This document shows, piece after piece, positions 41,938 to 51,315 of a stretch of DNA of 64,000 nt. The notes below the pieces were generated by a model that worked only from the letters and a program-made list of their open reading frames with translations, had not been told where the DNA came from and ran no database searches. The DNA comes from Bacteroidota bacterium (GTDB lineage: Bacteria > Bacteroidota > Bacteroidia > Bacteroidales > Paludibacteraceae): assembly GCA_023459355.1 (NCBI GenBank), contig JAEWUM010000009.1, positions 1 through 64,000 on the forward strand. The letters are read 5' to 3'. Numbering within the stretch: the stretch's first letter is position 1; each line of letters opens with the position of its first letter. The translations under genes were made by a program, and so were the position numbers.

Positions 41938-42849
41938 TTATATTTCCAGGGCACCAATTATTTCGTTTACACTACTAAAATTATGTTGCAACAAATACGT
42001 CTCAATCCCCTCCAGTATTTTAACGGAGACAGTCGGGTCGATAAAATTAGCCGTACCAATCTGTACAGCAGACGCTCCGGCCAGCAGAAACTCGATTGCG
42101 TCACGGGCATTCATAATTCCACCCATACCCACAACCGGAATTTTAACCGATTTTGCAACCTGCCAAACCATGCAAAGGGCAACAGGTTTAACAGCCGGAC
42201 CAGAAAGTCCACCCGTAACAGTTGAAAGGACAGGTTTACGCTTATCAGCATCAATCGCCATGCCGAGCAATGTATTGATCAGTGAAACCGAATCGGCACC
42301 TTCAGCCTCGACTGCTTTTGCAATTTCCGAGATAGAGGTAACGTTTGGCGACAACTTCACCATTAATTCTTTTGAATATACTTTTCTAACCGCTTTTACC
42401 ACTTGTGAAGCAGACAGGCAGGAAGTCCCGAAAGCCATACCGCCTTCCTTCACATTCGGACAGGAGATATTAAGTTCAATGCCGGGAATTTTATCCAGTT
42501 CATTGATTTTTGCTGCTGTTTCAATGTAATCTTCAATGGTTGATCCGGACACATTTACAAATATACTTGTATTTACATCTTTAATCTCCGGATATATATG
42601 ATCGACAAAATAATCAACACCCTTATTTTGCAGTCCCACAGCGTTTAACATGCCTGAAGGAGTTTCAGCCATACGCGGATACGCATTTCCCTGCCTATCC
42701 CGAAGCGTGGTTCCCTTTACAACAACACCACCTATTCGCGAAATATCCATGAAGTCTGCATACTCCGTCCCGTAACCGAAAGTGCCCGATGCAGTCATCA
42801 CCGGATTTTTCAATTGTATAGTACCTAAATTTACTTTTAAATCTACCAT
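41938..42849 (-). CDS. pyrD: Dihydroorotate dehydrogenase, catalytic subunit (class 1B)
   Basis: 303 residues, the class 1B type that works with PyrK. It oxidises dihydroorotate to orotate in pyrimidine synthesis. Motifs: NPVMTASGTFGYGTEY near the N-terminus, IELNISCPNVKEGGMAFGTS (active-site Cys region), and VGMGGIMNARDAIEFLLAGA (FMN phosphate site). Its start overlaps the pyrK stop by seven bases. The class 1B assignment follows from the presence of PyrK. Confidence 0.93.
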   Translation of the reverse strand: MVDLKVNLGTIQLKNPVMTASGTFGYGTEYADFMDISRIGGVVVKGTTLRDRQGNAYPRMAETPSGMLNAVGLQNKGVDYFVDHIYPEIKDVNTSIFVNVSGSTIEDYIETAAKINELDKIPGIELNISCPNVKEGGMAFGTSCLSASQVVKAVRKVYSKELMVKLSPNVTSISEIAKAVEAEGADSVSLINTLLGMAIDADKRKPVLSTVTGGLSGPAVKPVALCMVWQVAKSVKIPVVGMGGIMNARDAIEFLLAGASAVQIGTANFIDPTVSVKILEGIETYLLQHNFSSVNEIIGALEI

Positions 42850-43613
42850 TTTAGTTTTGTAATATTAAAAACCGGACCTTCCGTACAAACACAAAGATGA
42901 CCATCCGTGGTATCCGTCACACAACACAAACAGGCACCAAAACCACAGGCCATGGTATTTTCGAGTGAAACCTCACAAAAAACATTGTTTTTTTGAGCAT
43001 AAGCAGCAACTGCTTTCATCATGGATGTCGGTCCGCATGTATAAATAGCGTCAAAATTCTCCTTATTTAAGATAGCATGTTGCGTAACAAAACCTTTTTC
43101 CCCATGCGAACCATCTTCAGTTGTCGTATAGACATTTCCGAATCTTGAGAAATCATCTAATTGAAGTAAATTTGAGGCCGTACGCCCCCCTAAGAGAAAA
43201 TTACAACTATAACCCAGATTGTTTAAATATGAGCCTAAAAACAGCATTGGTGCGATTCCTACGCCGCCACCTATCAATAGTATATTTGCTTTTTTATCAT
43301 CAGGAATGGTAAATGTGTTTCCGAGGGGAAAAATCAGATTAACATTATCACCGGTTTTCAGTTGTGACAGCTTTTGTGTACCGTCGCCCACAATTTGTAC
43401 CAATAACCACAACTCATTTTTTTCATAATCAACGAAATTAATGGATATCGGACGCCTGAGAAAAGTTGTAGGAGAGTCATCTACCCGTACTTCAGCAAAC
43501 TGACCGGGAAGCATTTCCGGCAATTTATCAACAGCCGTTAGTATTAATATAAAATACTGATTATTAAGTGATTTATTTTCCTTAACAACCAGATCAAGTA
43601 TGAACTTCTTCAT
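42843..43613 (-). CDS. pyrK: Dihydroorotate dehydrogenase, electron-transfer subunit
   Basis: 256 residues. An FAD-binding domain (TFLRRPISINFVDYEK; LIGGGVGIAPMLFLG, NAD-binding) is followed by a C-terminal [2Fe-2S] site with cysteines in MACGFGACLCCVTD and GHLCVCTEGPVF. PyrK passes electrons from the PyrD flavin to NAD+. The gene overlaps pyrD, forming a pyrKD unit. The 74-base upstream gap holds a minus-strand TATTTTTG box (43681-43674) and a small inverted repeat ATCAATT/AATTGAT (43642-43663). Confidence 0.93.
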   Translation of the reverse strand: MKKFILDLVVKENKSLNNQYFILILTAVDKLPEMLPGQFAEVRVDDSPTTFLRRPISINFVDYEKNELWLLVQIVGDGTQKLSQLKTGDNVNLIFPLGNTFTIPDDKKANILLIGGGVGIAPMLFLGSYLNNLGYSCNFLLGGRTASNLLQLDDFSRFGNVYTTTEDGSHGEKGFVTQHAILNKENFDAIYTCGPTSMMKAVAAYAQKNNVFCEVSLENTMACGFGACLCCVTDTTDGHLCVCTEGPVFNITKLKW

Positions 43614-43687
43614 TATAAATTATATATTTTGTACCTCAAATATCAATTTTCACTGTAATTGATGTTTTGACTACAAAAATACAACAA

Positions 43688-44275
43688 TTATTTTGATTCG
43701 AATTCCTGAAAGGTGTTATCCGAATAATATAAGATGATTTTTCTGACTCTTTTTTCAATAATCTGGTTCTGTTTCAGATTCTCAACTGCATCTTCCAATT
43801 TTTGAGCGACATCAATTTCTTTATTCATTATCGGCGGTTGAGTTGAGAAATCAGTTTTATTAACCAGATGTGATTTTTCAGGTTGATTTTCGACTTTGGT
43901 ATGTGTGTATACAGGAACCGGTTCGCTTTTAACAGTTTGATGCTGGAATGAAAATATTTCGGCATCGTTTTTTTCAGGCTCAACAATAATATTATTATCT
44001 GATATACTGCTAATTACATCATCATCACCAAATAAAGTAGGTGCTTGAGAATGCAATTCTTTTCTTTGAATTGATCCTTGGCCCAAAATAAGCCATTCTG
44101 CGTTAATGTTGGGATATCTATTCAGTATCTTTTTCATTACATCCAAACTTGGTTTATTTCTTTCATTTAAAATATGAGAAAGAGTAGAAGTCTGGATACC
44201 TATTTCCTGTGCAAACTGTCCGGATGTTAACCCAACCATCTGTATAACCTTTTCAATACGTACTTTTTCTGACAT
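43688..44275 (-). CDS. XRE-family transcriptional regulator
   Basis: 195 residues. The N-terminal HTH is clear: KVIQMVGLTSGQFAQEIGIQ followed by TSTLSHILNERNKPSLDVMK (about 8-47), then NAEWLILGQG, a pattern of phage-repressor-like regulators. The middle (about 70-150) is low-complexity and charged; a short C-terminal domain (KRVRKIILYYSDNTFQEFES) recurs in related Bacteroidota proteins. Targets are unknown; autoregulation or control of the neighbouring palindrome-rich gap is possible but inferred. It has its own good promoter. Confidence 0.85.
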   Translation of the reverse strand: MSEKVRIEKVIQMVGLTSGQFAQEIGIQTSTLSHILNERNKPSLDVMKKILNRYPNINAEWLILGQGSIQRKELHSQAPTLFGDDDVISSISDNNIIVEPEKNDAEIFSFQHQTVKSEPVPVYTHTKVENQPEKSHLVNKTDFSTQPPIMNKEIDVAQKLEDAVENLKQNQIIEKRVRKIILYYSDNTFQEFESK

Positions 44276-44320
44276 AAATAAGTTATTTTACAGTTGTTTA
44301 TTTTTTAGAAAAGAACGCTA

Positions 44321-44351
44321 CAAATGTAACTGTTTTATTTCACAAATCAAA
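44321..44351 (-). promoter_or_regulatory. Promoter of the XRE regulator gene
   Basis: On the minus strand TTTG (44351-44348), 19 bases, and TACATTTG (44328-44321) match the consensus. The -7 box lies 45 bases before the start codon. Confidence 0.7.
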
Positions 44352-44936
44352 ACAATACAATTGTGTGTGGATTTCACAGAACTAAATTACAGTTCATGGA
44401 TGTACTTTTTACATTTGTACAGCAAAGATCATTATTAAAATGTAAAAACAAATAAGATTCAATGCCTATAAAAGATATACTTATACATAATTATCATCTA
44501 TTTATCAATAAGATATGGCATATACAAATAAATAGTCTTTATCAAATATCAGAACATTAATCCAAGTAAAAACTGTTTAGGTTACCAGTTAATTGTAAAG
44601 TTTAATTTTATACGCTTAATTATACTGATTAATAATGATTTCATAGTTTAATTATTGTAAAATTAATAATAATTCTATTATATTTACATATGTCATCATA
44701 TATATTATAGTTTTAATTTAATTATAATGTACAAGTAACTGGTTAATATATACATATAAATAAAAAGTATGTATTCGTTATTTTAATTTTGGGGACTATA
44801 ATCCATTTGTAATTTAATACAACAATATTAAATTAATATTATATAAAATAATTTTACTTTACAGATGAAAACCATTGGTGTTTTATACAGACCACTTTTT
44901 TACATTTGTATCCATTAATTTTTCATCCTGCTTTTC

Positions 44937-44957
44937 ACACATGTAATTTACATGTGT
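44937..44957. repeat. Perfect 21-bp palindrome
   Basis: ACACATGTAA, one central T, and TTACATGTGT are exact reverse complements. It lies 29 bases after a TACATTTG box, at an operator-like position, with no T-run to make it a terminator. Confidence 0.75.
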
Positions 44958-45180
44958 ATTTAAATAATTGTGACTCGGACTTCATTGCCTATTTTTCCCT
45001 TAATAAATCAACTTTATGACTTTTCTCAACAATTTGTTTATTTTAATCATTTATACAACCAATGGAATTCAGCATAATTTACTCATATTCAGAAATTTAT
45101 TGCGAGATTGTGCTTTTGAGAATTGAATATTTAAAAACTTCAGCCCTTACCCACTCATTTGATAAAATTTTAGACAAAAA

Positions 45181-45206
45181 AAATCCGGAAATTTCTTTCC
45201 GGATTT
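45181..45206 (-). terminator. Intrinsic terminator of the zinc-ribbon protein gene
   Basis: AAATCCGGAAA (45181-45191) and TTTCCGGATTT (45196-45206) form a perfect 11-bp stem; on the minus strand it is followed by a run of T (complement of the A-run ending at 45183), 24 bases after the gene's stop. Confidence 0.9.
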
Positions 45207-45229
45207 ATAAAATAAATATGTATTAATAC

Positions 45230-46012
45230 TTATTCTGCAGAATCTGATACTGGAGCTACTCCTGCCAATTGCTGGTCGACTAATATACGACCACAATATT
45301 CACAAACAATTACTTTTTTTCTCAAACGGATATCAAGTTGTTTTTGTGCAGGAATTTTATTAAAACATCCACCACAAGCATCTCGGTTGATATATACCAC
45401 AGCCAAACCATTGCGGGCATTCTTACGAATACGTTTGAATGCTGTTAATAAACGTGGCTCAATAAGTGACTCAATCTCTTTAGCTCTCTCACGCAGTTTT
45501 TCTTCTTCTTGTTTTGTTTCTGCGATAATCTCTTCTAACTCTCCTTTTTTCTGTTCCAGATCAAGTTTTCTTTCAGCCAACTGGGCAGCAGTCAATTTTT
45601 GTTCTTCTGTTTTTGCTTCTTTAGCTGCCTTGTATTCGCGGATATGTTTCTCACACAATTCGATTTCAAGTGTTTGAAATTCGATTTCTTTTTCCAGGTT
45701 TTCATGTTCCCGGTTATTTCTCACATTCTTTTGTTGTTCTTGATAACGTTCGATTTTAATCCGTGATTCTTCAATAGCAACTTTTTTAGATGCAATCATG
45801 GAAGTAAACTCGCTGATCTCTTTTTCGAAATGCTCTATACGTGTACTTAAACCGATGATTTCATCTTCCAGATCCTGCACTTCAAGTGGTAACTCCCCTC
45901 TCAATGTTTTAATTTCATCTATTTTTGAAACTACTTTTTGCAAGTCATACAAAGCAAAAAGTTTTTCTTCAACGGTAATTTCTTTTTCAATTTTGGATTC
46001 TGCTGCTGTCAT
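45230..46012 (-). CDS. Coiled-coil protein with C4-type zinc ribbon
   Basis: 260 residues. The first ~190 are a long antiparallel coiled coil (heptad-rich, Glu/Lys/Leu: for example LEKEIEFQTLEIELCEKHIR); the C-terminus carries the zinc ribbon with CGGC at about 213-216 (DACGGCFNKIPAQKQLDIRL) and CEYCGRIL. This is the DUF164/CdsZ-like family, conserved but poorly defined in function. It follows the Nif3 gene by four bases and is co-transcribed with it, ending at a strong terminator. Confidence 0.9.
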   Translation of the reverse strand: MTAAESKIEKEITVEEKLFALYDLQKVVSKIDEIKTLRGELPLEVQDLEDEIIGLSTRIEHFEKEISEFTSMIASKKVAIEESRIKIERYQEQQKNVRNNREHENLEKEIEFQTLEIELCEKHIREYKAAKEAKTEEQKLTAAQLAERKLDLEQKKGELEEIIAETKQEEEKLRERAKEIESLIEPRLLTAFKRIRKNARNGLAVVYINRDACGGCFNKIPAQKQLDIRLRKKVIVCEYCGRILVDQQLAGVAPVSDSAE

Positions 46013-46016
46013 TATG

Positions 46017-47111
46017 TTACGAATAAATAATGGGATTGGTATTTACTTTTGAAATATGGACTGCAAAGGTAGGTAATTTTTTTCGAATTATGTCAAAAAA
46101 TAACTCTTTTGTGAACTGTTCTGTTTCAAAATGACCTACATCTGCAATAATAATCTTATTTTCTGCTCCAAAGAAATCATGGTATTTAAAGTCTGCTGAG
46201 ATGAAAATATCAGCACTGGCTTCGAGCGCATCCTGTAAAAGAAAGCTACCAGAACCACCACAAACTGCAACTTTTTTTATTTTTTTCCCTGTCAGAGCAG
46301 TATGCCTGATTGGATTTCCTCCAAGTAACACCTTCATTCTTTGGAGAAAATCACACTCATTTTCTGCTTCAATCAACTCACCCGTTAAACCAGAACCAAC
46401 TTGCTGATATTCGTTCAATAATGGCAAAATATCATAAGCAGGTTCTTCATAAGGATGAGCTTTGATCATAGAGACAATCACCTTATTTTGAATGTATTCT
46501 GGTAAAATGACTTCAATCCTGGTTTCTTCTTCATAATGAATTTTATTCACTTCACCTACAAACGGAGCGGCCTTGCTATTCGCCCTGAAACTACCATATC
46601 CTTCAGAATTGTAGCTACAAGCATCATAATTCCCGATGTGACCGGCACCAGCTTCAAATATTGCTTCCCGTACACGCTGCACGTGCAACTTAGGTACAAA
46701 TGTAACCAACTTCACAAGCATTTCGCTTTTGGACTGAAGAATTTTTCTGTTTATGAGTCCGATTTTGTCAGCTATCCGGCCATTTACACCATCAAGAACG
46801 TTGTCGACATTGGTGTGAGCTGCATAAATAGCGATATCATTTTTAATTGCCTTAATTACGCAGCGTTGTACTTCATTTTGTCCGGTTATTTTTTTCAATC
46901 CATTGAATATCAAAGGATGATGGGCTATAATCAGATTGAGATTCATTGCAATTGCCTCATCAATAACTGATTCTATAACATCCACACAGACTAAAACTCC
47001 ATTGACCGAACTATCAGGATTACCAATGAGCAACCCAGCATTATCATACTTCTCCTGCAATGCCAACGGAGCAAAAGTTTCAATAATGTCAGTAACAGTT
47101 TTTATTTGCAT
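46017..47111 (-). CDS. Nif3-like dinuclear metal-center protein
   Basis: 364 residues, the long Nif3/YbgI form with an inserted PII-like middle domain (about 125-235, with VKLVTFVPKLHVQRVREAIF and AHPYEEPAYDILPL). Metal ligands are suggested by IAHHPLIFNGLKKI and AAHTNVDNVLDGVNGRIA at the N-terminal half and GHFETEQF near the C-terminus. Proposed GTP cyclohydrolase 1 type 2 activity is a database label without firm support. It heads the unit with the zinc-ribbon gene, a pairing seen often in Bacteroidota and Firmicutes. Confidence 0.88.
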   Translation of the reverse strand: MQIKTVTDIIETFAPLALQEKYDNAGLLIGNPDSSVNGVLVCVDVIESVIDEAIAMNLNLIIAHHPLIFNGLKKITGQNEVQRCVIKAIKNDIAIYAAHTNVDNVLDGVNGRIADKIGLINRKILQSKSEMLVKLVTFVPKLHVQRVREAIFEAGAGHIGNYDACSYNSEGYGSFRANSKAAPFVGEVNKIHYEEETRIEVILPEYIQNKVIVSMIKAHPYEEPAYDILPLLNEYQQVGSGLTGELIEAENECDFLQRMKVLLGGNPIRHTALTGKKIKKVAVCGGSGSFLLQDALEASADIFISADFKYHDFFGAENKIIIADVGHFETEQFTKELFFDIIRKKLPTFAVHISKVNTNPIIYS

Positions 47112-47148
47112 GTTTCAATAAGATATGGAAGCAACCGGTAGTTATTAA

Positions 47149-47577
47149 TTATTCAGCAGCACCTTCTTCGGTGGGTTTATCTTCTTCTTCAGGTAGAAAA
47201 ACAGTAATTCCATTATTAATCAAAAGATTATACCATGAAAACATCTTTCTCATATCACTTGGATATACCCTCTCACGATCAAAATCAGGCAAGATCTCTT
47301 CCATGTATTTACGCAGAACATTGTTATCGGCTTTTGGATCAAGCGGACAAACACCTCCGTTTTCTTTTTTACTGATGTTTTTAAATACCTGACCAAGCGG
47401 AATTTCTTCTGTATTCGTATAGATAGCAATATCACCCAACGAAACCACTTTATCCTTTGTATAAGCCGGAACACGCTTTCCATCCTGCAACGACTCAACA
47501 ACAATCATGTTTTTCCCTTGCGAAATCATTTTGTACAATCCCGGCTTTCCCGAAATAGATAAAATCTCTTTTAACAT
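47149..47577 (-). CDS. DUF5606-family protein
   Basis: 142 residues, cytosolic. The N-terminal half (LKEILSISGKPGLYKMISQG; IVESLQDGKRVPAYTKDKVV) looks like an SH3-like barrel by pattern and the C-terminal half is helical (LRKYMEEILPDFDRERVYPS, MRKMFSWYNLLI), ending in an acidic tail. It matches the Bacteroidota-restricted DUF5606 family as I recall it; function unknown. It lies 17 bases after the PurF-like gene on the minus strand. Confidence 0.75.
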   Translation of the reverse strand: MLKEILSISGKPGLYKMISQGKNMIVVESLQDGKRVPAYTKDKVVSLGDIAIYTNTEEIPLGQVFKNISKKENGGVCPLDPKADNNVLRKYMEEILPDFDRERVYPSDMRKMFSWYNLLINNGITVFLPEEEDKPTEEGAAE

Positions 47578-47594
47578 AAACCTGATTAAATTAA

Positions 47595-49397
47595 TTATAT
47601 AATTTCTTTTCCTTCGTAATAATTAATGAATGCTTTGTTTACCAGTCTATTACCTCCAGAAGTGGGGTAATTACCGGTAAAATACCAGTCACCCAGGTGG
47701 TTCGGACAAGCCTTGTGTAACCCCTCGATAGTTTGATATACCAGTTCAACCGGACAATCAACATCCGGGGGAGTTAGCATTTTAGCAATTTGTTCCGACA
47801 CCTCTTCCTGTGTAAAAGGAGCATAAATTTCCGTTACAAAGTTAACAATTTCTTCTTTAGGTAAATGCTCTTGTGCTTTTGATTTTTTATAAACATCGTC
47901 AATGACGTGTTGACGACCCGTATCCTTTAATAGTTGTATGGCTGCCCTGAAAGCACAAAACTCTGACATTCTGGACATATCAATACCATAATAATCGGGA
48001 AAACGAACCTGAGGCGAAGAAGAAACAATAACAATCTTTTTAGGTTCCAGCCTATTCATAATTTTCAACAAACTCTGTTTCAAGGTAGTACCGCGAACAA
48101 TCGAATCGTCAATTGCAATCAGGTTATCAACTTTTCCACGACGGATAGAACCATAGGTAATATCATACACGTGGGTAGCTAAATCATCCCTTTCTTTATT
48201 TTGGGAGATGAAAGTACGAAGCTTGATGTCTTTGATCAGTACTTTCTCGGTACGGGGAGTTTTGTTGGTTTTCTGCTTAATTCCATCAATCATACCATAA
48301 AATGCCACTTCTGCAGTATTAGGTATAAATGAAAACACTGAATTTTCGACATCCTGATCAACTGATTTCAAAATAGAATCAGCCAGCGATTCACCCAACA
48401 TTTTTCGTTCCCTGTAAATATCGAAGTCACTACCGCGGGAAAAATAAATACGTTCAAACGAACATCTTTTCAAATTTTTATCCTGCTCCCTGATCACTTC
48501 AAATTTAATTTCACCATTCTTTTTTATAATCATGGCATTACCCGGAGTCAGTTCATGCACATCCTTTTCCTTTACATTGAGTGAAGTTTGAATTACAGGA
48601 CGTTCGGATGCAATTACAATAATCTCCTCATCAGCATAATAAAAACAGGGACGAATACCTTTCGGATCTCTGAACACAAAAGAGTCACCATGCCCCAGCA
48701 TACCTGCTATTACATACCCCCCATCCCACATATATTCACACTTACGGATGATAGAAGCAATATCCAGTTGTTCTTCAATTTTTTGAGTGATGGTAAGATC
48801 ATTGGTATAACGTTGCTTGATGAAGTCATATTCCTTTTGAACCTCCATATCTAATTTAAAACCAAGCTGTTCCAACATGAGGAAAGTATCTCCGTTATCC
48901 CTTGGATGTTGTCCTTTCAGAGTAAGATAATCAAATAATTCATCTACATTGGTCAGATTAAAATTACCGGCTAGTACAAGGGTTCTGTTTTTCCAGTTGT
49001 GGCGACGCAGAAACGGATGTACATGCATGATACCACTTTTCTGGTTAGTTGTGCTATAGCGCAAATGTCCCAGAAACATATCTGCTGCGAAGGGCAACAA
49101 TTTCCTGGCTTTATCAACGTCATTCAACACATCCGGATCCATTTTATCCACTTTTTCATTGATATCGGCAAAGATTTGCTGAATGGCGTTTTTACCTTCA
49201 ATCCTTTCTCTCCAGATATATTCTTCACCCGGAGGCATATTCAGTTTAACACCAGCAATACCACCGCCTTCCTGCCCACGGTTGTGTTGTTTCTCCATCA
49301 ACAGGTACATTTTCTGAAGGCCATATTGCCATGTACCATATTTTTTCTGATAATAATCCAAAGGTTTGAGCAACCTTACCATCGCTATTCCGCACAT
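47595..49397 (-). CDS. PurF-like amidophosphoribosyltransferase, long Bacteroidota form
   Basis: 600 residues, clearly longer than canonical PurF (about 470-510). It starts MCGIAMVRL, giving the N-terminal nucleophile Cys2 of class II glutamine amidotransferases, with QHNRGQEGGGIAGVKL further on. The C-terminal phosphoribosyltransferase domain has the PRPP motif NLIAIDDSIVRGTTLKQSLL. Canonical PurF makes phosphoribosylamine for purines; Bacteroidota often carry this divergent form beside a normal PurF, so the true substrate is uncertain. Neighbour glmS is another class II amidotransferase, 33 bases upstream. Confidence 0.8.
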   Translation of the reverse strand: MCGIAMVRLLKPLDYYQKKYGTWQYGLQKMYLLMEKQHNRGQEGGGIAGVKLNMPPGEEYIWRERIEGKNAIQQIFADINEKVDKMDPDVLNDVDKARKLLPFAADMFLGHLRYSTTNQKSGIMHVHPFLRRHNWKNRTLVLAGNFNLTNVDELFDYLTLKGQHPRDNGDTFLMLEQLGFKLDMEVQKEYDFIKQRYTNDLTITQKIEEQLDIASIIRKCEYMWDGGYVIAGMLGHGDSFVFRDPKGIRPCFYYADEEIIVIASERPVIQTSLNVKEKDVHELTPGNAMIIKKNGEIKFEVIREQDKNLKRCSFERIYFSRGSDFDIYRERKMLGESLADSILKSVDQDVENSVFSFIPNTAEVAFYGMIDGIKQKTNKTPRTEKVLIKDIKLRTFISQNKERDDLATHVYDITYGSIRRGKVDNLIAIDDSIVRGTTLKQSLLKIMNRLEPKKIVIVSSSPQVRFPDYYGIDMSRMSEFCAFRAAIQLLKDTGRQHVIDDVYKKSKAQEHLPKEEIVNFVTEIYAPFTQEEVSEQIAKMLTPPDVDCPVELVYQTIEGLHKACPNHLGDWYFTGNYPTSGGNRLVNKAFINYYEGKEII

Positions 49398-49430
49398 CTT
49401 CTTCTAAATATATAATATGAAATAAAAAAA

Positions 49431-51272
49431 TTATTCTACTGTAACAGACTTTGCCAGATTTCTGGGCTGATCAACATCACAACCTTTCACGACGGCAATA
49501 TGATAAGCCATCAATTGTAATGGTAAAGTTGCCAGAAGTGGCGCAAGACATTCTTCTGTGTCAGGTATTTCGATGCAATAATCAGAAAGTTTCTTTACAA
49601 CTTCGTCACCTTCAGTAACGATAGCAATGATTTTCCCCTTTCTGGCCTTAATTTCCTGAATATTACTTACCACCTTCTCATACATGCCTGAACTGGGAGC
49701 TATAACAACTACAGGCATTTCTTGACTGATGAGAGCAATCGGACCATGTTTCATCTCTGCTGCCGGATAACCTTCAGCATGGATATAAGAGATTTCTTTC
49801 AGTTTCAGGGCACCTTCCAATGCAACAGGGAAGTTATACCCCCTACCCAGGTAAATAAAGTTCTGGGCATAAGTAAACGTTTTTGCAAACTGTGCAATCA
49901 TTTCATTTTGCTCCAACAGTTTTTTCATTTTATCGGGAATAGTTCCCAATTCTTTTACAATATTCAGGTAATTTTCGTCACTGATGGTTTTCTTTTCCTT
50001 ACCGATCATCAATGCTAACATAGTAAGTACAGTCACCTGGGCAGTAAATGCTTTCGTAGAAGCAACACCAATTTCCGGTCCCACATGCGTATATGCTCCT
50101 GAATGAGAATTTCTTGGAATAGATGAACCAACTACGTTGCAAATACCAAATATAAATGCTCCCTGCGATTTGGCCAGTTCGACAGCTGCAAGGGTATCGG
50201 CAGTCTCGCCGGACTGAGAAATAGCAATAACCACATCATTAGGATAAATAACCGGTTTACGATACCTGAACTCTGATGAATATTCAACTTCTACAGGAAT
50301 ACGTGCAAATTCTTCTATTACATACATTCCAATCAGACCGGCATGCCAGGAAGTACCGCAAGCGGTGATTATAATTCTTCCCGCATTGACGAATTTATCC
50401 TTGTTGTCAATAAAACCCGATAACACAACGTTATTTTCATCCACATTAACACGACCTCTCATCGAATCAGCAAGTGTTTTGGGTTGTTCGAAAATTTCCT
50501 TCAACATGAAATGCGGAAATCCACCTTTTTCCAGTTGTGTGAGCGTTAGTTCCAGTTTTTTAATTTCAGGCGTTTTCTCCACATTGGTTATAGTCTTTAT
50601 TTTCATCTCATCACCTCTGTTCAGTGTAACGATCTCTTCTTCACCGACATACACAACTTTATCCGTATATTCAACGATGGGAGTTGCATCAGAAGCCAGA
50701 AAGTATTCATTCTCACCTATCCCCACAACCAAAGGAGAACCTTTGCGGGCAGCAACAATGATATCTGGCTGGTTCTTTTCTAAAATTGCAATAGCATAAG
50801 CACCAATCACCTGATTCAAAGCTAATTGGACTGCAGTTGACAAATCAACCCGATTGGTTTTCTTAATGAACTCAATCAACTGAACCAGCACTTCCGTATC
50901 TGTCTCACTTTGAAAGCTATAGCCATTTTCAATCAAACCTTGCTTCAGGACAGCATAATTTTCAATGATGCCATTGTGAATGATTGCCAGTTCTTCCGAC
51001 TGCGAATAATGTGGATGTGCATTCACCGTATTAGGTTCACCGTGTGTAGCCCATCTTGTATGTGCAATTCCTATATTTCCGTTAATATTTTTTTGTTCTG
51101 CAAATTGAATCAAATCAGCAACTTTACCTTTTGCTTTGTAAACATTCAGTTTACCTTCACTCATCAGTGCAATTCCGGCACTGTCGTAACCTCTGTACTC
51201 AAGACGTTGCAGTCCTTTGATTAAAATAGGATAAGCATCTCTGTTTCCTATGTATCCAACTATTCCACACAT
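49431..51272 (-). CDS. glmS: Glutamine--fructose-6-phosphate aminotransferase
   Basis: 613 residues. The N-terminal amidotransferase domain begins MCGIVGYIGNRDAYPILIKG (Cys2 nucleophile) with GYDSAGIAL and AHTRWATHGEP; two SIS sugar-binding domains follow (ITACGTSWHAGLIGMYVIEE; YLGRGYNFPVALEGALKLKE) and the C-terminus ends DQPRNLAKSVTVE, as in all GlmS. It makes glucosamine 6-phosphate for peptidoglycan and lipopolysaccharide. No glmS ribozyme is visible in the 43 bases upstream. Confidence 0.97.
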   Translation of the reverse strand: MCGIVGYIGNRDAYPILIKGLQRLEYRGYDSAGIALMSEGKLNVYKAKGKVADLIQFAEQKNINGNIGIAHTRWATHGEPNTVNAHPHYSQSEELAIIHNGIIENYAVLKQGLIENGYSFQSETDTEVLVQLIEFIKKTNRVDLSTAVQLALNQVIGAYAIAILEKNQPDIIVAARKGSPLVVGIGENEYFLASDATPIVEYTDKVVYVGEEEIVTLNRGDEMKIKTITNVEKTPEIKKLELTLTQLEKGGFPHFMLKEIFEQPKTLADSMRGRVNVDENNVVLSGFIDNKDKFVNAGRIIITACGTSWHAGLIGMYVIEEFARIPVEVEYSSEFRYRKPVIYPNDVVIAISQSGETADTLAAVELAKSQGAFIFGICNVVGSSIPRNSHSGAYTHVGPEIGVASTKAFTAQVTVLTMLALMIGKEKKTISDENYLNIVKELGTIPDKMKKLLEQNEMIAQFAKTFTYAQNFIYLGRGYNFPVALEGALKLKEISYIHAEGYPAAEMKHGPIALISQEMPVVVIAPSSGMYEKVVSNIQEIKARKGKIIAIVTEGDEVVKKLSDYCIEIPDTEECLAPLLATLPLQLMAYHIAVVKGCDVDQPRNLAKSVTVE

Positions 51273-51315
51273 TTTCAGATTAAATTTTAGATTGTAAACT
51301 TTGAAAAAATATTAA

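Larger units (their letters stand above)
44276..45180. other. AT-rich intergenic stretch of about 900 bp, no gene found
   Basis: Stop codons crowd all frames and I see no RNA gene I can name. It contains the regulator's promoter, two plus-strand TACATTTG boxes (44410-44417, 44901-44908) without good partners, an imperfect inverted pair (TTACCAGTTAATTGTA 44582-44597 against TACAAGTAACTGGTTA 44730-44745, 14 of 16 matching) and a perfect palindrome at 44937-44957. It could be a regulatory region, a decayed mobile element, or hold an undescribed small RNA. Confidence 0.6.

Noticed and set aside
46536..46970. Plus-strand 144-residue protein
   Set aside because: Fully inside the Nif3 gene on the other strand; no domain or promoter.
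50365..50799. Plus-strand Ser/Ile-rich protein
   Set aside because: Fully opposite glmS, which has complete motifs in its own frame.
51273..51315. glmS ribozyme or riboswitch upstream of glmS
   Set aside because: The gap to the next gene is only 43 bases and no such structure is present.
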